Source of the DNA: Evernia prunastri
Lineage: Eukaryota; Ascomycota; Lecanoromycetes; Lecanorales; Parmeliaceae
DNA length: 64,000 bases
Assembly: GCA_003184365.1 (NCBI GenBank)
Contig: NKYR01000103.1
Span: 1 to 64,000 of the forward strand
Direction of reading: 5' to 3'
The translations under genes and the position numbers were made by a program. Positions 30,901-44,900 of this stretch are shown one piece after another (within the stretch, counting starts at the first letter, position 1; each line of letters starts with the position of its first letter). The notes beneath the pieces were generated by a model. The model was given only the letters and a program-made list of their open reading frames with translations. It did not search any database and had not been told where the DNA came from.

Positions 30901-33900
30901 AACAGTCTGGACCACCACGTGGTACTATCTAAGTGCGTGGCATGATTAGTGAGGATTCAAGGCCTGGTGCTTGTGAAGCCCCTGGATGGGTTGTTGCGAC
31001 GGGATCGTCCATCGTTATCGAAAGCCGTTAACGAGGAGATACCACGCTTTGGCTGGCAAATTTGATCGAGCAAAAAAGAGCCAACGGATCAAACTAAACA
31101 CTGCTGTTTCATCTAGCTGGTCTTCCGGAGCACTCATTTGGGCTGGTCGAGCTTCGGATGCTCCGGAAGGCAAGAAATGTGAAAAGGATAGCAAGAGCTT
31201 GGGCAGAGCTCAGCGAGATTTATCGTGCACTTTTGTCAGCACTATGCCAGTTCAGAACCAGAAGAAGTATAATATCTAGAGGGTCTCCGAAGACCCTGGC
31301 TTCTAGATCGGAAAATCTCTTGTAAGATGTTCACTGGATGTGGGTGTTGGGTTCAGGATACGACTGCAGATATTAGGCCTAGATTTAAGTATTCTGCAGG
31401 ATCTATTAAGAGGATATTCTTCCCACTATCCCATCTTTTGATTGGACTGTTAGACAAATCATAATCAGCCTTCCGAGAAACTCACGTTTCTGCAAAGCAG
31501 AAATCTTTTGTTAGGGAATCGTTATCCGTCGATTACATCCAAAAGTGATCAATCACAACTCAGTTTGCCGCTTTAGACAGCTTGGCGAGTTCCACGGTGC
31601 CGCCCTCGAAAATTATCGCAGGCCACATTCACCTTGATCCGAATGACATAGTACAGGATCTTCAATGTCGTCTGTTTTGACCTTCGGCAAAAGATGATAG
31701 TTCGATCTGCTGGTTTGCGCGCTTGAGCACCCAGGAGCACCTGAGTACCTTAGCGTCCTGCATGAAGCCCGACTCAGTAGAACCAGCTGATATCGCCTAG
31801 CACGAGTCGACATTCTTAGGCACACGGCTTTCCGGAGCTCCATAACATCCACATAAATTGCACGGAGTGTTTCAAGAATACCCCAACCCGCTGCTTCTAT
31901 GCGAGAGGGAGCCTGAAAGAACTCTGGTGTTCTCTTGAAGTCTTCACAACACCACATGCTAGGACGGACGCTTCGGTTTCGGATTGAAGAGAATGATGAT
32001 CGTTTAACTGTTTCAGAATAATTCCTTGCGGTAAGTTGTTTGTGACAGTGGGAGAGTAAGGTAATGATTTCAACGCAGTTACAACGGCCAGGCCGCCGAG
32101 TATCACACACTCGTGCTCTAACTGTCTTTGACAGACCCGAGGCTCTACTATCAGTCCCAGCATCGAAGCCTTCGCGTATCCCCGTAGCTATTAAGATTAG
32201 AAACGTCTAAGATAGCAAGGAATCAATGTTCATTTTTTTAGAGTCTTTTTCACTAGTGACGAAGGTCAGTGGATGTGTGGGAACTTCCTTAGAAGTATAC
32301 TAGCGTCACGGTTGCGATATCACTTACTGCAGACAGGAGTCTTGTGCCACCTCCTATGAGCCGTTGGTGGTGGCGGATGATAGATCTTTGGCTTCTGCTG
32401 TCAGTTGCCAAGCGATATCTCACGATTACGAGGCTAGGTGATCGCTCTGATCGTTGCATGATGACGAGATCTCCACTGCAGGCCCTTTGTGAGGATTTGC
32501 AGCAACCAGAAAATGAATTGACGTCACACGAGCCCTTGGCTGTCCCACAGAAATGACGCGAGCGGATTCATATCGTTCTAGAAAGAAACACCAGAGCTCG
32601 AGATCATATCTGCGACAGTGCCAATCCTATCTCAATGGGCTTGAAGATGGCCACAGGGCCTAATCGAAGGTGCTTGAATGACGACAATGATGCTCTGCAG
32701 CATTTCGAAGCCACCATTGCATCTTAAGCTCCAAAAAGCAGTATTTGTGGGAAGAGCGGTATACGTTATGCCTCCCTATCATATCAGAAAAAAGGCCAAG
32801 GAGAGTCCGATCATTACAGACATTGAGGCCGCCCGTTTTGCTTCGCTACTGGCCAGCTTTGGCGAACGAGCTCTACCGAAACAGTGGAGATCAGAGGAGT
32901 AGTCAAGCAAGACGAATCGATACGAGTCGCGTTTGGTGATATCGAGCTCCGAACTGTTGACATCTACTGCTCCAGCATAGGCTACCGCTTTGTCACGGAG
33001 CAAAGCCACTACAGTGCGATATGATAGGATTGACTGCGCTCCCTTCTTTCACGGAAAGCTCCTAAGTGATCAGATGAGTCAGAACTCGTCCAGCACCTGT
33101 TACTTCGATCAGCGACCTGAACCCTTTGAGATGATCTCAAATTTGAATGATCTCAAGACCGGTCACCAATCACATCCGAAGCTTTGGCATCCTTTCGCTT
33201 GTCTATCTTTGTCTTGCTAAAAAGGCCCTAGGTTGGTACAACAAGATCTCAATGCGAAGACAGCGGCGGATGATATATGACCTCCACTTTTTTTGGCACT
33301 GAAATGGCACTGCAGGGACACTGCGATCCTGCGCGCTGAGTCTGTCTTCCTTTCTCTTTCTATACCTTAGTACTAGAGGCTAACTTGCGTCTTGAAGTCT
33401 GAATTCACAATAGAGATTTTGCCTACAATGCCTTTGTCAATCGTGCCCACGGCTTTGGTGCAACAACGAGAGTTTTCTCCTACATCATTCGGACAGGACT
33501 TACAGCTGAGCCTTACTGCTTATGGAATAGTCGTAGTGTCTAGAAGTGGCATACTTGATAAAACGAGGACGCTAATGGATCAAAACCCTGGAGCACTCGC
33601 TGGTGTGGTACGGCTGAGAATCGGCAAGCGATCCTTACGAGTGCCAGTTCAATTGTACAAAGCTTCTGTTGTGGCCCTGTGTCGAAGAACCCAGGTTTTC
33701 GCGCCGAATGGAAACGCAACATCCTGCTTCTGCTTCCGCCGTCCTATTGATTGTACTCACCGACCAGTATTCCGCATGTCCGCCTGATGTCCATTCCTAC
33801 ACTCCAAGCTACGAGTCATCCGAGCACCAACTGCTGCCTAGCGGTTGCACTTGTCCTACAGACGCTCAGTCACGTCAACGGTGGATGTACCAGACGCACA

Positions 33901-36900
33901 CTCAGCAGCACTCAGTCACGCCAAGAATAAACGCACCACCCGCCTCAGCAACATCTGAGAATTGTGTAACACATTCCCTTTCCTCGAACCATTCGACTGG
34001 CTATCGAGCCTCTACATCTCTCCCCGTAATGAGCAAAATTCTCCTAAGGGCTCGGGAAGGGTAAAGCTTGATTGAAGCAAGAAGCACAGAAGAAGCTTGC
34101 AGCTGAACAGACTGAATGGGCCGCAAGATGGACCGAGTGAGCTGCGGAAAGAGCGGCACTCCGAGCTTTCAGGTGCCGTCGATGCCTAGAAGCCATTTTT
34201 TCCAACATCGAGCTACACCAACACTTGCAAAGCTGCCATGCCAAGCCCACCCATTTAGCAAACTAGCTATTGGTTTCAATGATCCTCACCATTGACTCCC
34301 CTCCCACTGGGCCCACAGCCATGACTACTTCTACACTTTGATCTTGAGAAAAAGCCAAGTACTACACCGATATAGATGCTGTTTGGAATCTCTGTTTCAC
34401 CTTCCAGTTGCAATGGGCAGCGTCCCCCAGGCAACAAGCTGCAAACATAGTATGTGCATACGTATCTTGCACCGTTCCTCTTTTATGATGGGAGCAACCG
34501 CTGACTTGGGTGAACACTTAGTTCTCTGCGTGCCTTCCTACCTCATCCCACTCTCCTCGCTCACTCTCGCTAGAGGGTATCCATACTCAAAAGCTTGTTC
34601 GCCACGACTTCTCGGTCGCGCTCTACTCTACGCTGTCTATGGAAACATGAATAGAACGACCGTGGAAGGCCTCATCACCAGGAGACTAGGAGACCGCTCT
34701 AGCTTTGGGTGCGGTAAGTTCAAGATTTAGGGTCTATAATCCTGGATCGAAAGAGCGATGGAATTGACCTACACAGACAGTATCCATCCTCCTTTCACAG
34801 GTTGAACCCTCCTTCAGCTCGAAGCCACAGCAGTCAGAGTCGTGGCTTCGTTGAGAGCCAAGCTCCAGCTGTCCTTCGCACCTCTGCCACCCCGATGGAT
34901 CTTGCATGCACGGTCCCACGGTCCGTTCTTCGCTTGGTGTATGGTCCGGATGGATGCGAAGAGTATCTCAGCGGGGCACAGCAGTGGTGATAGAAAGTGC
35001 ATAGTGAGTCTAGCTATGGGGCCATCAGCCATAAATATGGCTGATGGGGACAAGGAGTGGCTAGCTAAATGAATGCAACAATGGTGGAATATGCATGGAA
35101 TGCATGGAAGGCACTAGGCAAATAAGCAAACGCTGACAGAGTAGACGCTTAGCCAGGATACAACCAGCTGATGGCTAGGGTAAAATAAGAGGCGGGTCAC
35201 ACGTATATCGACGTTTTGATGGAACCAATCGGGGGCGTTCTACAACAGCTGCTTTTCGACGGAGGTGGTCTTGATGCAGAAATTCGATCTATTCTACAGA
35301 GTTCAAGAAAGGGACTGGTTTCTGCCAACATCCTGCCCAATTGAACCCTCTCTTGATAGGCGAACGTCTCCATGAACGACCTCTTCCGATCCTTTGGCAT
35401 TTGTGACAATTGAACTCATGCCAGCCATACTTACTGTCGAGGCCTAGCTTATGGGGCTTGTGGCTTTCAAAGGCTTGATCTCTGTTAACACCATTTCAAA
35501 CCTACACTATCTCTTCGAGAGCGTAGAACTATTAGATGAAGCCGAATCACTGAGTCAGAAAGCTAGGATGCGCCCCGGGAGGAATACACTATCAGTGAAC
35601 GTTGGTAGTCTAGCAGGTGACCAGAAGGGAGAGAGACTCGGTACTCACATCGAACAACGTGGGCAACGCCTTTGTATCTGCCTGAAGTCACGATACAGGA
35701 TACCAGCCTTAGGAGAGAAACAGTGGGGCTTTCCAGGTTTCCATCACTACTAGATAGCTTTAACTAAAATATGCCAAATCGTCGCTATACCTTCAAAAGC
35801 ACCCTAATACTATTCCGCTATTGAATAGTAGCTATTTATCTCCCTTTGTAATAAGTCTCAGCCCACAAATTCAATTCGTGAGACGTGTTCTGAGGATTTT
35901 CAGGGTTGGTTTCGGGGTCGCGTCCCCCGAGGAGACGAGTTTTGGGGTCTCCTCAGAGTGAAGATCTTCAACTTAGCATTCATCAATAATCATAAACCAA
36001 ATTTGGGGGTTTTTGGTTTTCTGAGTAGCGCAAAAAAGTGGCCATAATTCGGTGCAAGGGAGTTGCCATGATTGAAAAGGAAAAGATCAAGAAAAGTGCT
36101 AGAAAAATAAACAGATATTCAAGTTGCAAGAAAGATTTCCCCAAATTTTTGATGAAGGCGAGCGAGAGGACTAGTGAGCTGCGTCAGCACGTCTTGCCTA
36201 AAAGCTTAGTGACACGCTAATGTTTTTATATAGGTACTGATTGCAATATTGACGTTGATCAAGCGCCGTTTGAACGATTTTTTCAATATGGCGACAAAGA
36301 GATATGATCACTCTACGCGGTATACGGTATCTGAACTTGTTTTCAGGTCCTTTGCACCAATCGGCGACACAAGATCAGCAACAACCGGTGCTAGTAATTT
36401 AAGGCAATCAGGCGAAGTAGTGAACTCACTCTAAATTCTTTTTAGCGTCTGGGTCGCGCACTGGTGTCTGGAGCGTGGCTCCTGACTTGATGATGACAGG
36501 CGTCAGCGCGTCTTTGAGACCGTGTATCCCAACCCCTCCAGGCTTACATCTGCCAACAATTCGAATGAAAGGCAAGACCGACAAGCGCGAGAAAAATTCA
36601 ATAAAGACAGGGTTAAGAAATGGTGGAGAAGTGGAGCCGTTCCCTACCGCAATACCGCCCTGCCGTCTTGATTACGCAGAAGGGCGCGTCGGGTGCACCG
36701 CTGCAAGGTATAGCTATGTTGATCAGGATACGAGGGAAAGGTGCTGACGTTAGATGTTGAAGGCGCCGTTATCTGGAAGGAGCCTTTGCGCAGTCTTCCA
36801 AAGGCAAAGACGCGTTGGAAATAGTTCTTAACATTTGTTACTGAGGAGATCGGCACGGTATTTGCGCATCCGCGCGCCATTCGCTTCCTTTTCTACACAC

Positions 36901-37269
36901 TACGATGCACAACCGTAATGCACAGCAAGGGACATTGCGCATCATTCCATATCACGTGAACAAATAACAATGGAATCAAGCATTAGCTTGTAGTAACAAT
37001 TAACTGTTGCAGTAGGGCGCTGATGAAGGAGGAGATGGCTCCACTCTTATTCGATGACCTATAGTATGTGTTCCCAAACCCAGCAGCATATCCCATATCA
37101 TGTGAGCATGTGCACAGGCGCCTACTGAAATATACTATTGACTTGCATCATTGTGCCCAGCTGATGAGTATATGAACCCCGCTACTGTCCTCTTCTTTTT
37201 CAGGATCTGTCCCTCTCAGTTTTCCACACGCAATAATTTCGCCCCCCTCCCGCATCACCCTCAAGCATC

Positions 37270-37631
37270 ATGTCTTCCTTAGAGGCCAGAGATCGCATCG
37301 AACACGAGTCTCCTAGTCACGCTCAAGACAATCACGTTGACCCGCAAGGGGTTAAAAAGGCCATGAAAGGGCAAGAAGACCGGTATGAACACTATAGTTG
37401 CGTCTGTTCCGCCAGAGTGCAGCATGACTGATGAGAGATGACAGGAATCAAAATCAAGAATCGCCTACAAGGATTCCATCGAAAGATTCTCCTCTTTCTT
37501 CGTCCATGAAGGAGTGGTTGAATGAACCCAGACATGCTGGACCGTTTCACGCGCTTCATCTTCAAGAGGGCGAGCATGAAGATCATGCCGAAGAGATTTC
37601 GGGGGATGGACCCGGACCTGCTCGGACCTAA
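37270..37631 (+). CDS. small hydrophilic protein of unknown function, paralogue of 51608-52035
   Basis: Exon 1 37270-37382, intron 37383-37444 (62 nt, GTATGA to ACAG, with a GACTGATG branch site) and exon 2 37445-37631 give 99 residues. The ATG follows a pyrimidine-rich promoter ending CATCACCCTCAAGCATC. The protein is charged and His/Glu-rich with no signal peptide or membrane segment: GVKKAMKGQEDR ends exon 1, KEWLNEPRHAGPFH and EGEHEDHAEE lie in exon 2. The copy at 51608 shares the promoter tail (CACACGCAA...ATC), the phase-2 intron at the same codon, and the pattern FK(E/K)A...GQ..R, WL..P....FH, EHE. Two spliced frames that both stay open in a decayed neighbourhood argue for a real gene. 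I do not recognise the family. Confidence 0.55.
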
Positions 37632-38357
37632 AGCGGTGCGGAGCACTCTCGCTAATTCTCAAATGCAAGTCGATACCCCCCCATTTATCTTGGCCACATT
37701 AGCTGACGAAAGACACGAGACAAGGTTCCCAGTAGGCAGACAGCCAACAGGTCAACTTTTCTGTTCTCAAGTCATACTGGAATTGATCCTTTTTTCGACC
37801 TCAGAGAGCATTTAAAATCAATCAATTTTGATGAGATCAAAATACAAGAGTCTCAATTAGCTGGTTCATAATTAGCCTAGAATAATTTTCAAAGTGCGAA
37901 GAGTCGTTTTCTGCAGCGTGCAGCAGCGGTAATCGCTATACTACTATCGTTATCTGCTTATTTATTAGATCATCAAGTCTCGCTATGAGCCAATGGGTCT
38001 GAGAGGCAAGATCCTGGAGACTTTATGGCACAGCGAAGCACGCTAAATTCTTCCTCAAAATTTGAAACAGCTACCAGGCTGAGCCCTCCAAACTCTTGTC
38101 CAAGATTTGAAACAAGAAAAAGCGTGATTAGTTTTGATTCAAATAATTAGATAGTTCTCAAGCAGAGATGTTGAAGTAGCATAAGAAAACCTTGAAGAGT
38201 CCCTGTGGTCAGATTTTCTGTGGTCCTAAAAAATCAAAAGATGTCACGGTAGCACTCCAAACTAAGGTAAGTACATTGGTCAGTAGAAGTAGTGTTAATT
38301 AGTGCCGGTCAACCGAGCGGTGACAAACCATCACTGGGTGACTTATGGCGATTTTAG

Positions 38358-38570
38358 ACTAGACTCAAGACAGCCACGTTTTAGATCAAATATATCAAAA
38401 TTAGCTGCTTCCTACCCTCATTCGGGCCAATTAGCTGACTATTCTCATCTCAAATCTTTCAGACTTAAAACTGCGGAGTCAAGACAAGCCACGTTCTCGA
38501 CCAAATCAAACTTCCTAAATCGGCTGCCTTTCGGCGCTGATCTTCCTGGGGTAGCAGACTTTTCTCGTCC
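38358..38570 (+). repeat. imperfect direct repeat, period 117 bp
   Basis: The block GACTCAAGACAGCCACG at about 38360 recurs as GAGTCAAGACAAGCCACG at about 38477, and both are followed by similar stretches (TTAGCTGCTTCCTACCC / ATCGGCTGCCTTTCGGC, then TAGCTGACTATTCTC / TAGCAGACTTTTCTC). The spacing of 117 bp keeps the reading frame, and one plus frame (38302-38649) runs through both. Whether it is expressed is unknown. Confidence 0.6.
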
Positions 38571-41019
38571 TGAGCCCCTCTGCGACAGTAAACAAATAAC
38601 CTATAGCCTTGTGTGGCTGGTGGAAGAATGTGGGATGATTCTGTATTGACGCTTCCGTGGTCGAGGGGTGTGGAACATAATTCGCTCGTAGTATCTGAAA
38701 AGCTCCCAAGTTCATGAAGTTAGCGCGCGGGCCTCTAAAAGGATATCAGTCCGCTACAGTCACTTTGAGCAGCGACTCTGCAGTCACCAGGGTCACACTT
38801 ACTGCCATCAATGTCCATGAAGCAGAGCGACGAGCTCCCGATCTTCGCCCTAGATGACGTCTTTCAGCTTGTCAGGAACCCTGCGCATTTTCTTTCTCTT
38901 TGGACAGTTGTCCTCTGGAAAAATTGTTCTGTTTCTGTTTGTCCCATCCTCTGGCGCCTGGGGTAAACATGTCTTCGCAGAACACCACAAAACATCATTT
39001 TCGTGACACAACAACTTTCCAACGAAAATAGTCGCAACATAAACATCTATAACAAAGAACTGAATCCGCTCACCAAATCAACCGCGAGACTGGAATTACC
39101 CATGCAGAAGTACTTGTAGCTGACTTATACTGAACTACAACAAATGTACTTGTGATTTTCGGTCAGAACACCTGAATTCTCCATCGCCAGGAAGGCACAA
39201 CTTGCTGAGTGCTGTTGTACCTATCCTTTCCGATATCACTTGGAAGCTGTTAGCGGCCGAACGCGCCCAGGAATTTCAGTTTAGTGGGGTTTTATAGGTC
39301 TGAGGATTGAGGGTCTTAAAGTAAGGGTCTTCGGCCCCTGGTCACGCGCATCGATGGGGTAGACGTCGTCATAACGAGGCTCCAGGCTCTGTCGCCGCTT
39401 CGAGCTTGCACGGTACTCTGTGCATACATACTAGAAATGGGAGTGCTGGCCCAGGGCCAGCGATATATATCTGACCCCAGAAAACTCCTCCCCCAACCTT
39501 ATACATCTTGCCTCAGGCGTACAGTGGTAGGCATCTCAGGCCCATGCACGCATTTTGCCTGACTTGAAGTTGGCCATCATTGGACCGTTATACTCCAAGG
39601 TCGTGCCATGAGATCAACAATGAGCGTCGCATATCGATTGCTCCTGATAGATTCTTGCACCTTACTCATGCTCAACGAGCGGGGTCGGTATTGAGGGGAC
39701 TAAAGCATATCAAATGAGCCAAAGGGAGCAGGCTCCTACCAGTATTTCTCTGACGTGGCGTAGGTTTCGCACTAGCCTGAGGAAGTCCCCCCTCGCTGAA
39801 ACAGGGATCAATCTCCGCTAAGACAGCGCCGTGGTAGTGGAACATCCGCCGGCCTTTAAGTTTCGTATGGTGTACTAGAAATCGAGTGCCGCCCCGCACG
39901 ATCGTCCACAGGCCCAAGTTTCTACGTGGTCATTTAACAGGGAGCAGGGCAATGATTCAACTGCCTCCTTGCACTGGACAAATAACGGCGGCTGCGCTTG
40001 AGTCTTTCTTTTGCCGTGGTGACTTGAGTAGAATGCATCAGGGATAGCGCCAGGGCGAAGACATAAACATATGTATTATGACGCCTAGTAAGCGACCTAA
40101 CATGACCGAACATCTATGCTCGACTTCGTCTCCTGACGAAAACCTGTAACTGACGAACAGTACGGCTTGTGGCAACAGTGCGATCTCGATATAAGTGCTG
40201 CCGTGGAAAATAGAGGATCAAAATGTCATAGAACTCGATTGGAAGGGAAACGATGTCGCATCTTCCGGATGGGTCAAAGTCCTTGAGAAGCTGAGCAGGC
40301 TTCCCAGAGGTAGTAGGATCGGGAGAAGCCCATCTCAGCCTCTGGGGGAACGCACGTGGCTCTAACATGAGCCATCAACCCTGTGCTCATCGAGTCAACT
40401 TTGCAGATCCAAAGACAGCCTGATGAAGATGCCGGGGCTGACTCAACATTAAGAGCCGGCGCATCTGCACCAACCATGGCGCATACATTAAATGCAATGT
40501 AAGGAGTCGTCTCGAAGAAAATGGCTGGTCGGAGTAATGAAGATTGTCAATCCGGACGAAGGTGGGCATCGCCTGGAAGGTTGCCCGAACGATACGCTAG
40601 TGCGGCTTGGAACCCGAGCCCGTATCATGTCCGAATACTATCTGAAGCTGCTCCAAAGAGAAAGTTTGAAGGTCCCTGCCACTAGGCTGCCTCCCTAGAG
40701 TGGAGTTGGGAATGCCACTAGCGCTGTGTAGGACTTTCATTGAATATGCAGATGTTTCCATTGCTGTTGACTGAAGGGAGGATGGGGAGCCTGCTACACC
40801 ACATGAGGGCCACACCAAGGCTATGTGTAGTAACATCGGTGCCGACTTCCGGAGTCGATCTGCGCACGACCATTGGACGCCTTGTCTGCGTAATACGTCT
40901 CCTTACTCATCAACCGTATCTGACTGCCCATTATTGGAGTGCGTTATCAGCCATGAGATTGCTGTTTCTGCCCTCAGCTTTACCATAACACTCTATATCG
41001 ATGCGTATTTATTCCCATC

Positions 41020-41283
41020 TTGGAATCTGCCAAGCCATCTCGCGCGTGTCACAGTAAGCTTAGAGTCTGGGTGCATGACAGCAAGGAACATTTTAGAATA
41101 CTATTCCTTCTGCGGGATCGGAAATCCTTGTTTGAGAACGCCTTGTTGTCCTCACCAGAATTCCGTTCCCTGAAGCGCGATTTGTCCCCATATTCTGGAG
41201 AGAGATCTCTCTTCTTTGGTTCGCCGGTCACCTCAGCTAAACTTTGCAGCCCTAACGTAATTTATTTCTCATCGTCCAAGTAG
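41020..41283 (+). pseudogene. coding trace shared by both duplication copies
   Basis: The frame reads PSRACHSKLRVWVHDSK and on, and its counterpart near 53850-54030 reads AGHRKPRTSVHGSKGD. The DNA match continues for about 140 bases. The paired reading hints at an ancestral gene, but start, splice sites and product cannot be recovered, so I call it a trace only. Confidence 0.3.
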
Positions 41284-41814
41284 ACCCAATGGTTGATATC
41301 GACTTTGCTTCTTTTTTTTGGCTTTGGGCGCATTTGTTCAAGCCCCATTCTATTCGGCAGCCACACGTTTTGTCTTCAACTATATTGACCGCACCAGGGC
41401 CATTTGGAATCGATAACGCTTTCAAACACGGGTTCTGTTTCTAGCCACATTTAGCGCTACGTAACACAATCCACTTGCCCCACCGACCCAGCGAGCGAGA
41501 TCTAAGCGAGTGTGGGCCTCGACGATCTCTGACCCTAAAAGTCCTTCGCCGAAGATTACACTTGTGTCAATGGATGATGGCTAGCTCCTTAATTGGCGAA
41601 AGGACATTCCAAAGTGGGAGAAAAGTCGTTCGCAGCCTTCTGTGAGCACTAAATGAAGCAGTATAGAGCCCTGAGGTTTGAAAGGAGTTCCATGTGGGAT
41701 GTAGAGGAGCAGGCGTATGCCATGCCCTCGGAGGGTGAGGTTATCGATTCGTGGATTGAGACTAATATGAGCTATCCACATTCGCCAGTAGGATTGAGGG
41801 TTAGCCGGTGGACT

Positions 41815-41907
41815 AGCATGGCAGTTTCGCATAGCATGGTGTTTTCGCATTGCATGGGAATCTCGTGTAGCAGGTTTGCAATATCGCATCGCACGGTAAT
41901 ATCGCAT
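41815..41907. repeat. 18-bp minisatellite, five copies
   Basis: The units are AGCATGGCAGTTTCGCAT, AGCATGGTGTTTTCGCAT, TGCATGGGAATCTCGTGT, a 21-bp variant, and CGCACGGTAATATCGCAT. The period of 18 keeps a six-residue Ser-Met-x-x-Ser-His-like repeat open in a plus frame. I see no equivalent in duplication copy 2. Confidence 0.8.
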
Positions 41908-44900
41908 GGAGGGACGTGGCTCGTGTCAGGGACACGATGACCAGGAGATTCGTGTCTCGATGGGAGCTCTATACATATGGGCTTCCCACCAGTGGTGGGC
42001 TCTTCAGTCAATTTCCATCTCTTTCAAAACCATAGCATTCTTGCCCGCCTGCTTTTAGCTGAACAAGCATGGGAGTTTTCCTAGCACTGCGGGTCCACAC
42101 ATGTCTTCAGATAGCTAGACCCGTTGTTGGGACCCCGCAACCACATCTATACGATTCCAGCTTTTTTAGTGACTCTACGTGAAAGGCTAATGGTACATTC
42201 GGCGCGGACATGATCGTCTGAGCTGCTAGACACTTCGGCCGGACCAGATATCCGGGCATCAAGCGTTGGGCGTTCTGCAAGGAGGTGTTGGGACTCGACT
42301 AGTAATCATTTGTGGTCTGGTGTTTGTGGAACCGTGAAGCTGCGGTACAAGTAGAGGTTATTACGAAAACAAATTGGCTTTACGATCTGTATAGAGTTCG
42401 TGAGATAGTTCGCAAGTAATCATGTGATCAATAGAGCTTCGGATGCTGCGGAAGTTGAGAAATGACGTAAGCACGTACAGACGCTAAGAATTTGCTCAGA
42501 CATTTTACTGCCCAATTGACGGTAGTATCAATGGTCTCCCAGTCATTTCGTTGATGAGAAGAGCGGCGGTAGAGTAGAGTGAGAGATCACGCACTTCATC
42601 AACATTTACCAACTCAGCTGCTCAGGATTTTAGACGTACGGCAGGTACTAAAGACGTTGCGCAGATTTGGGCCTATGTATAAGCAAAAAATTCTTCTGGA
42701 AGGGTGCACAGAATATCCGCGCAAGGTGCGAAACAGGGTCGCAGACTGACCTAGATGTCATTACACTTTGGGATCGTTTGTGAGGACTTCCTGTTCACGA
42801 GCGTACACATTGACCAGACTTTCTATCGGGAAACTGCAGTGAAGCGATTACATCGGAGAGAAAATAATCATGACCTAGAGTGCCATCATATTGCCACCAC
42901 GTACTAGTAGGAAATATTTTCCTGCTGAAGATGATAGATAGCCAGTCAGCTTCACATTTGCTCGAATGACGCCAAACCAGAGACTGAATGGCGTCTGATT
43001 TGATCCTCAACAAGGAAGACTCTTAATTGCTCCTAGAGTATCCGCTAACAGTTCCCGCGCTTGAACCACTGCGTACTTTACTTTAGCGTCCTGCACGAAT
43101 TCCGATGGGATGAGCCGACGTCACCTCAGCGCGAGTCACCACTTTTGGAGCACATCTGTCTGGAAACGCTAGGTCTTCCAACAGTTGGCAAGTAGTTTCA
43201 ACAAGACTCGTTCAGCTGCTGCTTCCAAACAAAGGAGTCTGAACGAGGTTCGTTTGCCAAATGTTCACATGATCTTCCCGGAACCTGTTGCCACACAGGC
43301 CACAGGGTGGTACTGACATGTCAAAGTCGGATTGCAAACCACGATACAAATAAATCAAGGAGGACTGGGCTGTTTTTTTTTTTTTTTGGCGCAGTCAACA
43401 GCGACTGTGGAAGGGAAACATGACGATCTCAACGCAATTACAACCGCCAGGATGACGAGCACCAATCACTCCTTTCTCAAATTTAGCCGTTCACGACAAT
43501 ATCAAACTCGGGCCCATCAATCTCAAACACCCATTTACGTGCATTGAGCGACCACTATCGAGATACCAAATGTCCGAGTCAGTACGAATCAATCTCCACC
43601 CCTTCGAGTGCTCTTACTTTCCATCGTGCGAATTTTCCTTGCCAGAGGATATAGACTAGTGACAAGTGTTAGTAGGTGCATTGAATCTTTATGGATACCA
43701 GCGACACATTTTAGACATTACTTACTGCCGAGGGAAGTCTTCTGTAGCCTGCTGCGATCCACTTTCGACGAATGCTGAATGTTCGACTCCTGCTGTCGGT
43801 TGGCTAGCAGTGTTTCTCGATCCTATGATAGGAGTATCGCTGTTTTCGCCGCAAGTGTAAAACATGAATTTTGGACCTCGACGCAAATTGAGATGGCATG
43901 GTAGTGAAAAATGTCACTGACGTCTCACTGCTTTGCCCTCGGCCGTCCCTCTGAATCTACGTTGAGTCGAGCGAACAAAGAACGAAAAGTAACGACAATA
44001 GTGGACGAACGGTCTCCACGGAGAAAAAAATTGTACTTTAAGCCAACATGTTCGAAGTGTGCTGAAAAGGGTACTGCCTTGAAGGTGCTTGGCGACGTGA
44101 GAGCGGCTAAGCTGTACCTTATACATATCCGATGACACTAATGTTGTATAAAGTGGTACCTCTTATGCTGGTTTATCAAATCAGGTCGACAAGCAAAGGG
44201 GTTTTCAGGGATCGATGCGTGGTACGTTGGGCTTTAGCGGACTCAGATAAATCCCCATCTGGAGCTCAATCACAGGCTTTGGCTCGTCAGAGAGCAAACT
44301 TGTTACGACGAGACCGTTCCTTTATGGCAAACTCCTAAGCGGCTAGCTGTTCAGGCTTATGTCTTGCGCCTTGCAGCTCGACCAATGCCTTGAAATGTTC
44401 TAAACCCGTCATCAATGACAGTTGAAGCCTTGGTTCGATCTCATAACGGCTCCACATTTATTCGTAATGGCCTCTTGTCATTTGTTTGGGGGGCTGAAGT
44501 ATCCATTTGTACGGCATACATGCAGTGCCAAGGAAAGTCTTACCCTGCAGCCTGACTGATTTGCAGCATTCATTATTGAAGGCTCAAGCCACGTGTACTG
44601 ACCAATAAGAATTGCTTGGCCGATTTTTAGATCATTGCGAACCTAAGTACTGCAAGGGCTGCGGAGTCCCCTTCTATTCTCTTGATCAATGGCAGGTTAA
44701 AAATCCGGTAGGGCTGACACAGCTCAAAATGGGTATCCATCATCTAAACATCTAAGAGCGTGCGTCTTTACCTTAGACTGAGGCGTCACATTTACAGGGT
44801 GCTATTCAGGGGATTCGGAAATCGTCGACCATTTTTGATCGAAGACTTTTCTGTTGGAATGGAGGCAGTTGAGGGCAACCTTCAGGCTCAGCCGCAGGCG

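Larger units (their letters stand above)
30900..42050. repeat. diverged segmental tandem duplication, copy 1 (limits approximate)
   Basis: Many landmarks here recur in the same order and orientation in 42300-54800: 31149-31180 with 42434-42465, 31721-31765 with 43056-43110, 32069-32100 with 43428-43460, 32310-32345 with 43702-43748, 34488-34550 with 45812-45870, the small gene at 37270 with that at 51608, 41000-41140 with 53830-53990, and 41405-41480 with 54240-54320. Identity by eye is moderate (perhaps 60-75 percent in the best blocks) and indels change the spacing. Apart from 37270-37631 I find only broken coding traces. Confidence 0.6.

Noticed and set aside
33392..33787. 131-codon plus frame in duplication copy 1
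   Set aside because: It shares a short similar stretch with copy 2 at about 45508-45640, but the two readings soon fall out of register and no gene can be built.
41581..41907. 108-codon minus frame over the 18-bp minisatellite
   Set aside because: Open because of the in-phase repeat; the remainder has no protein-like features.
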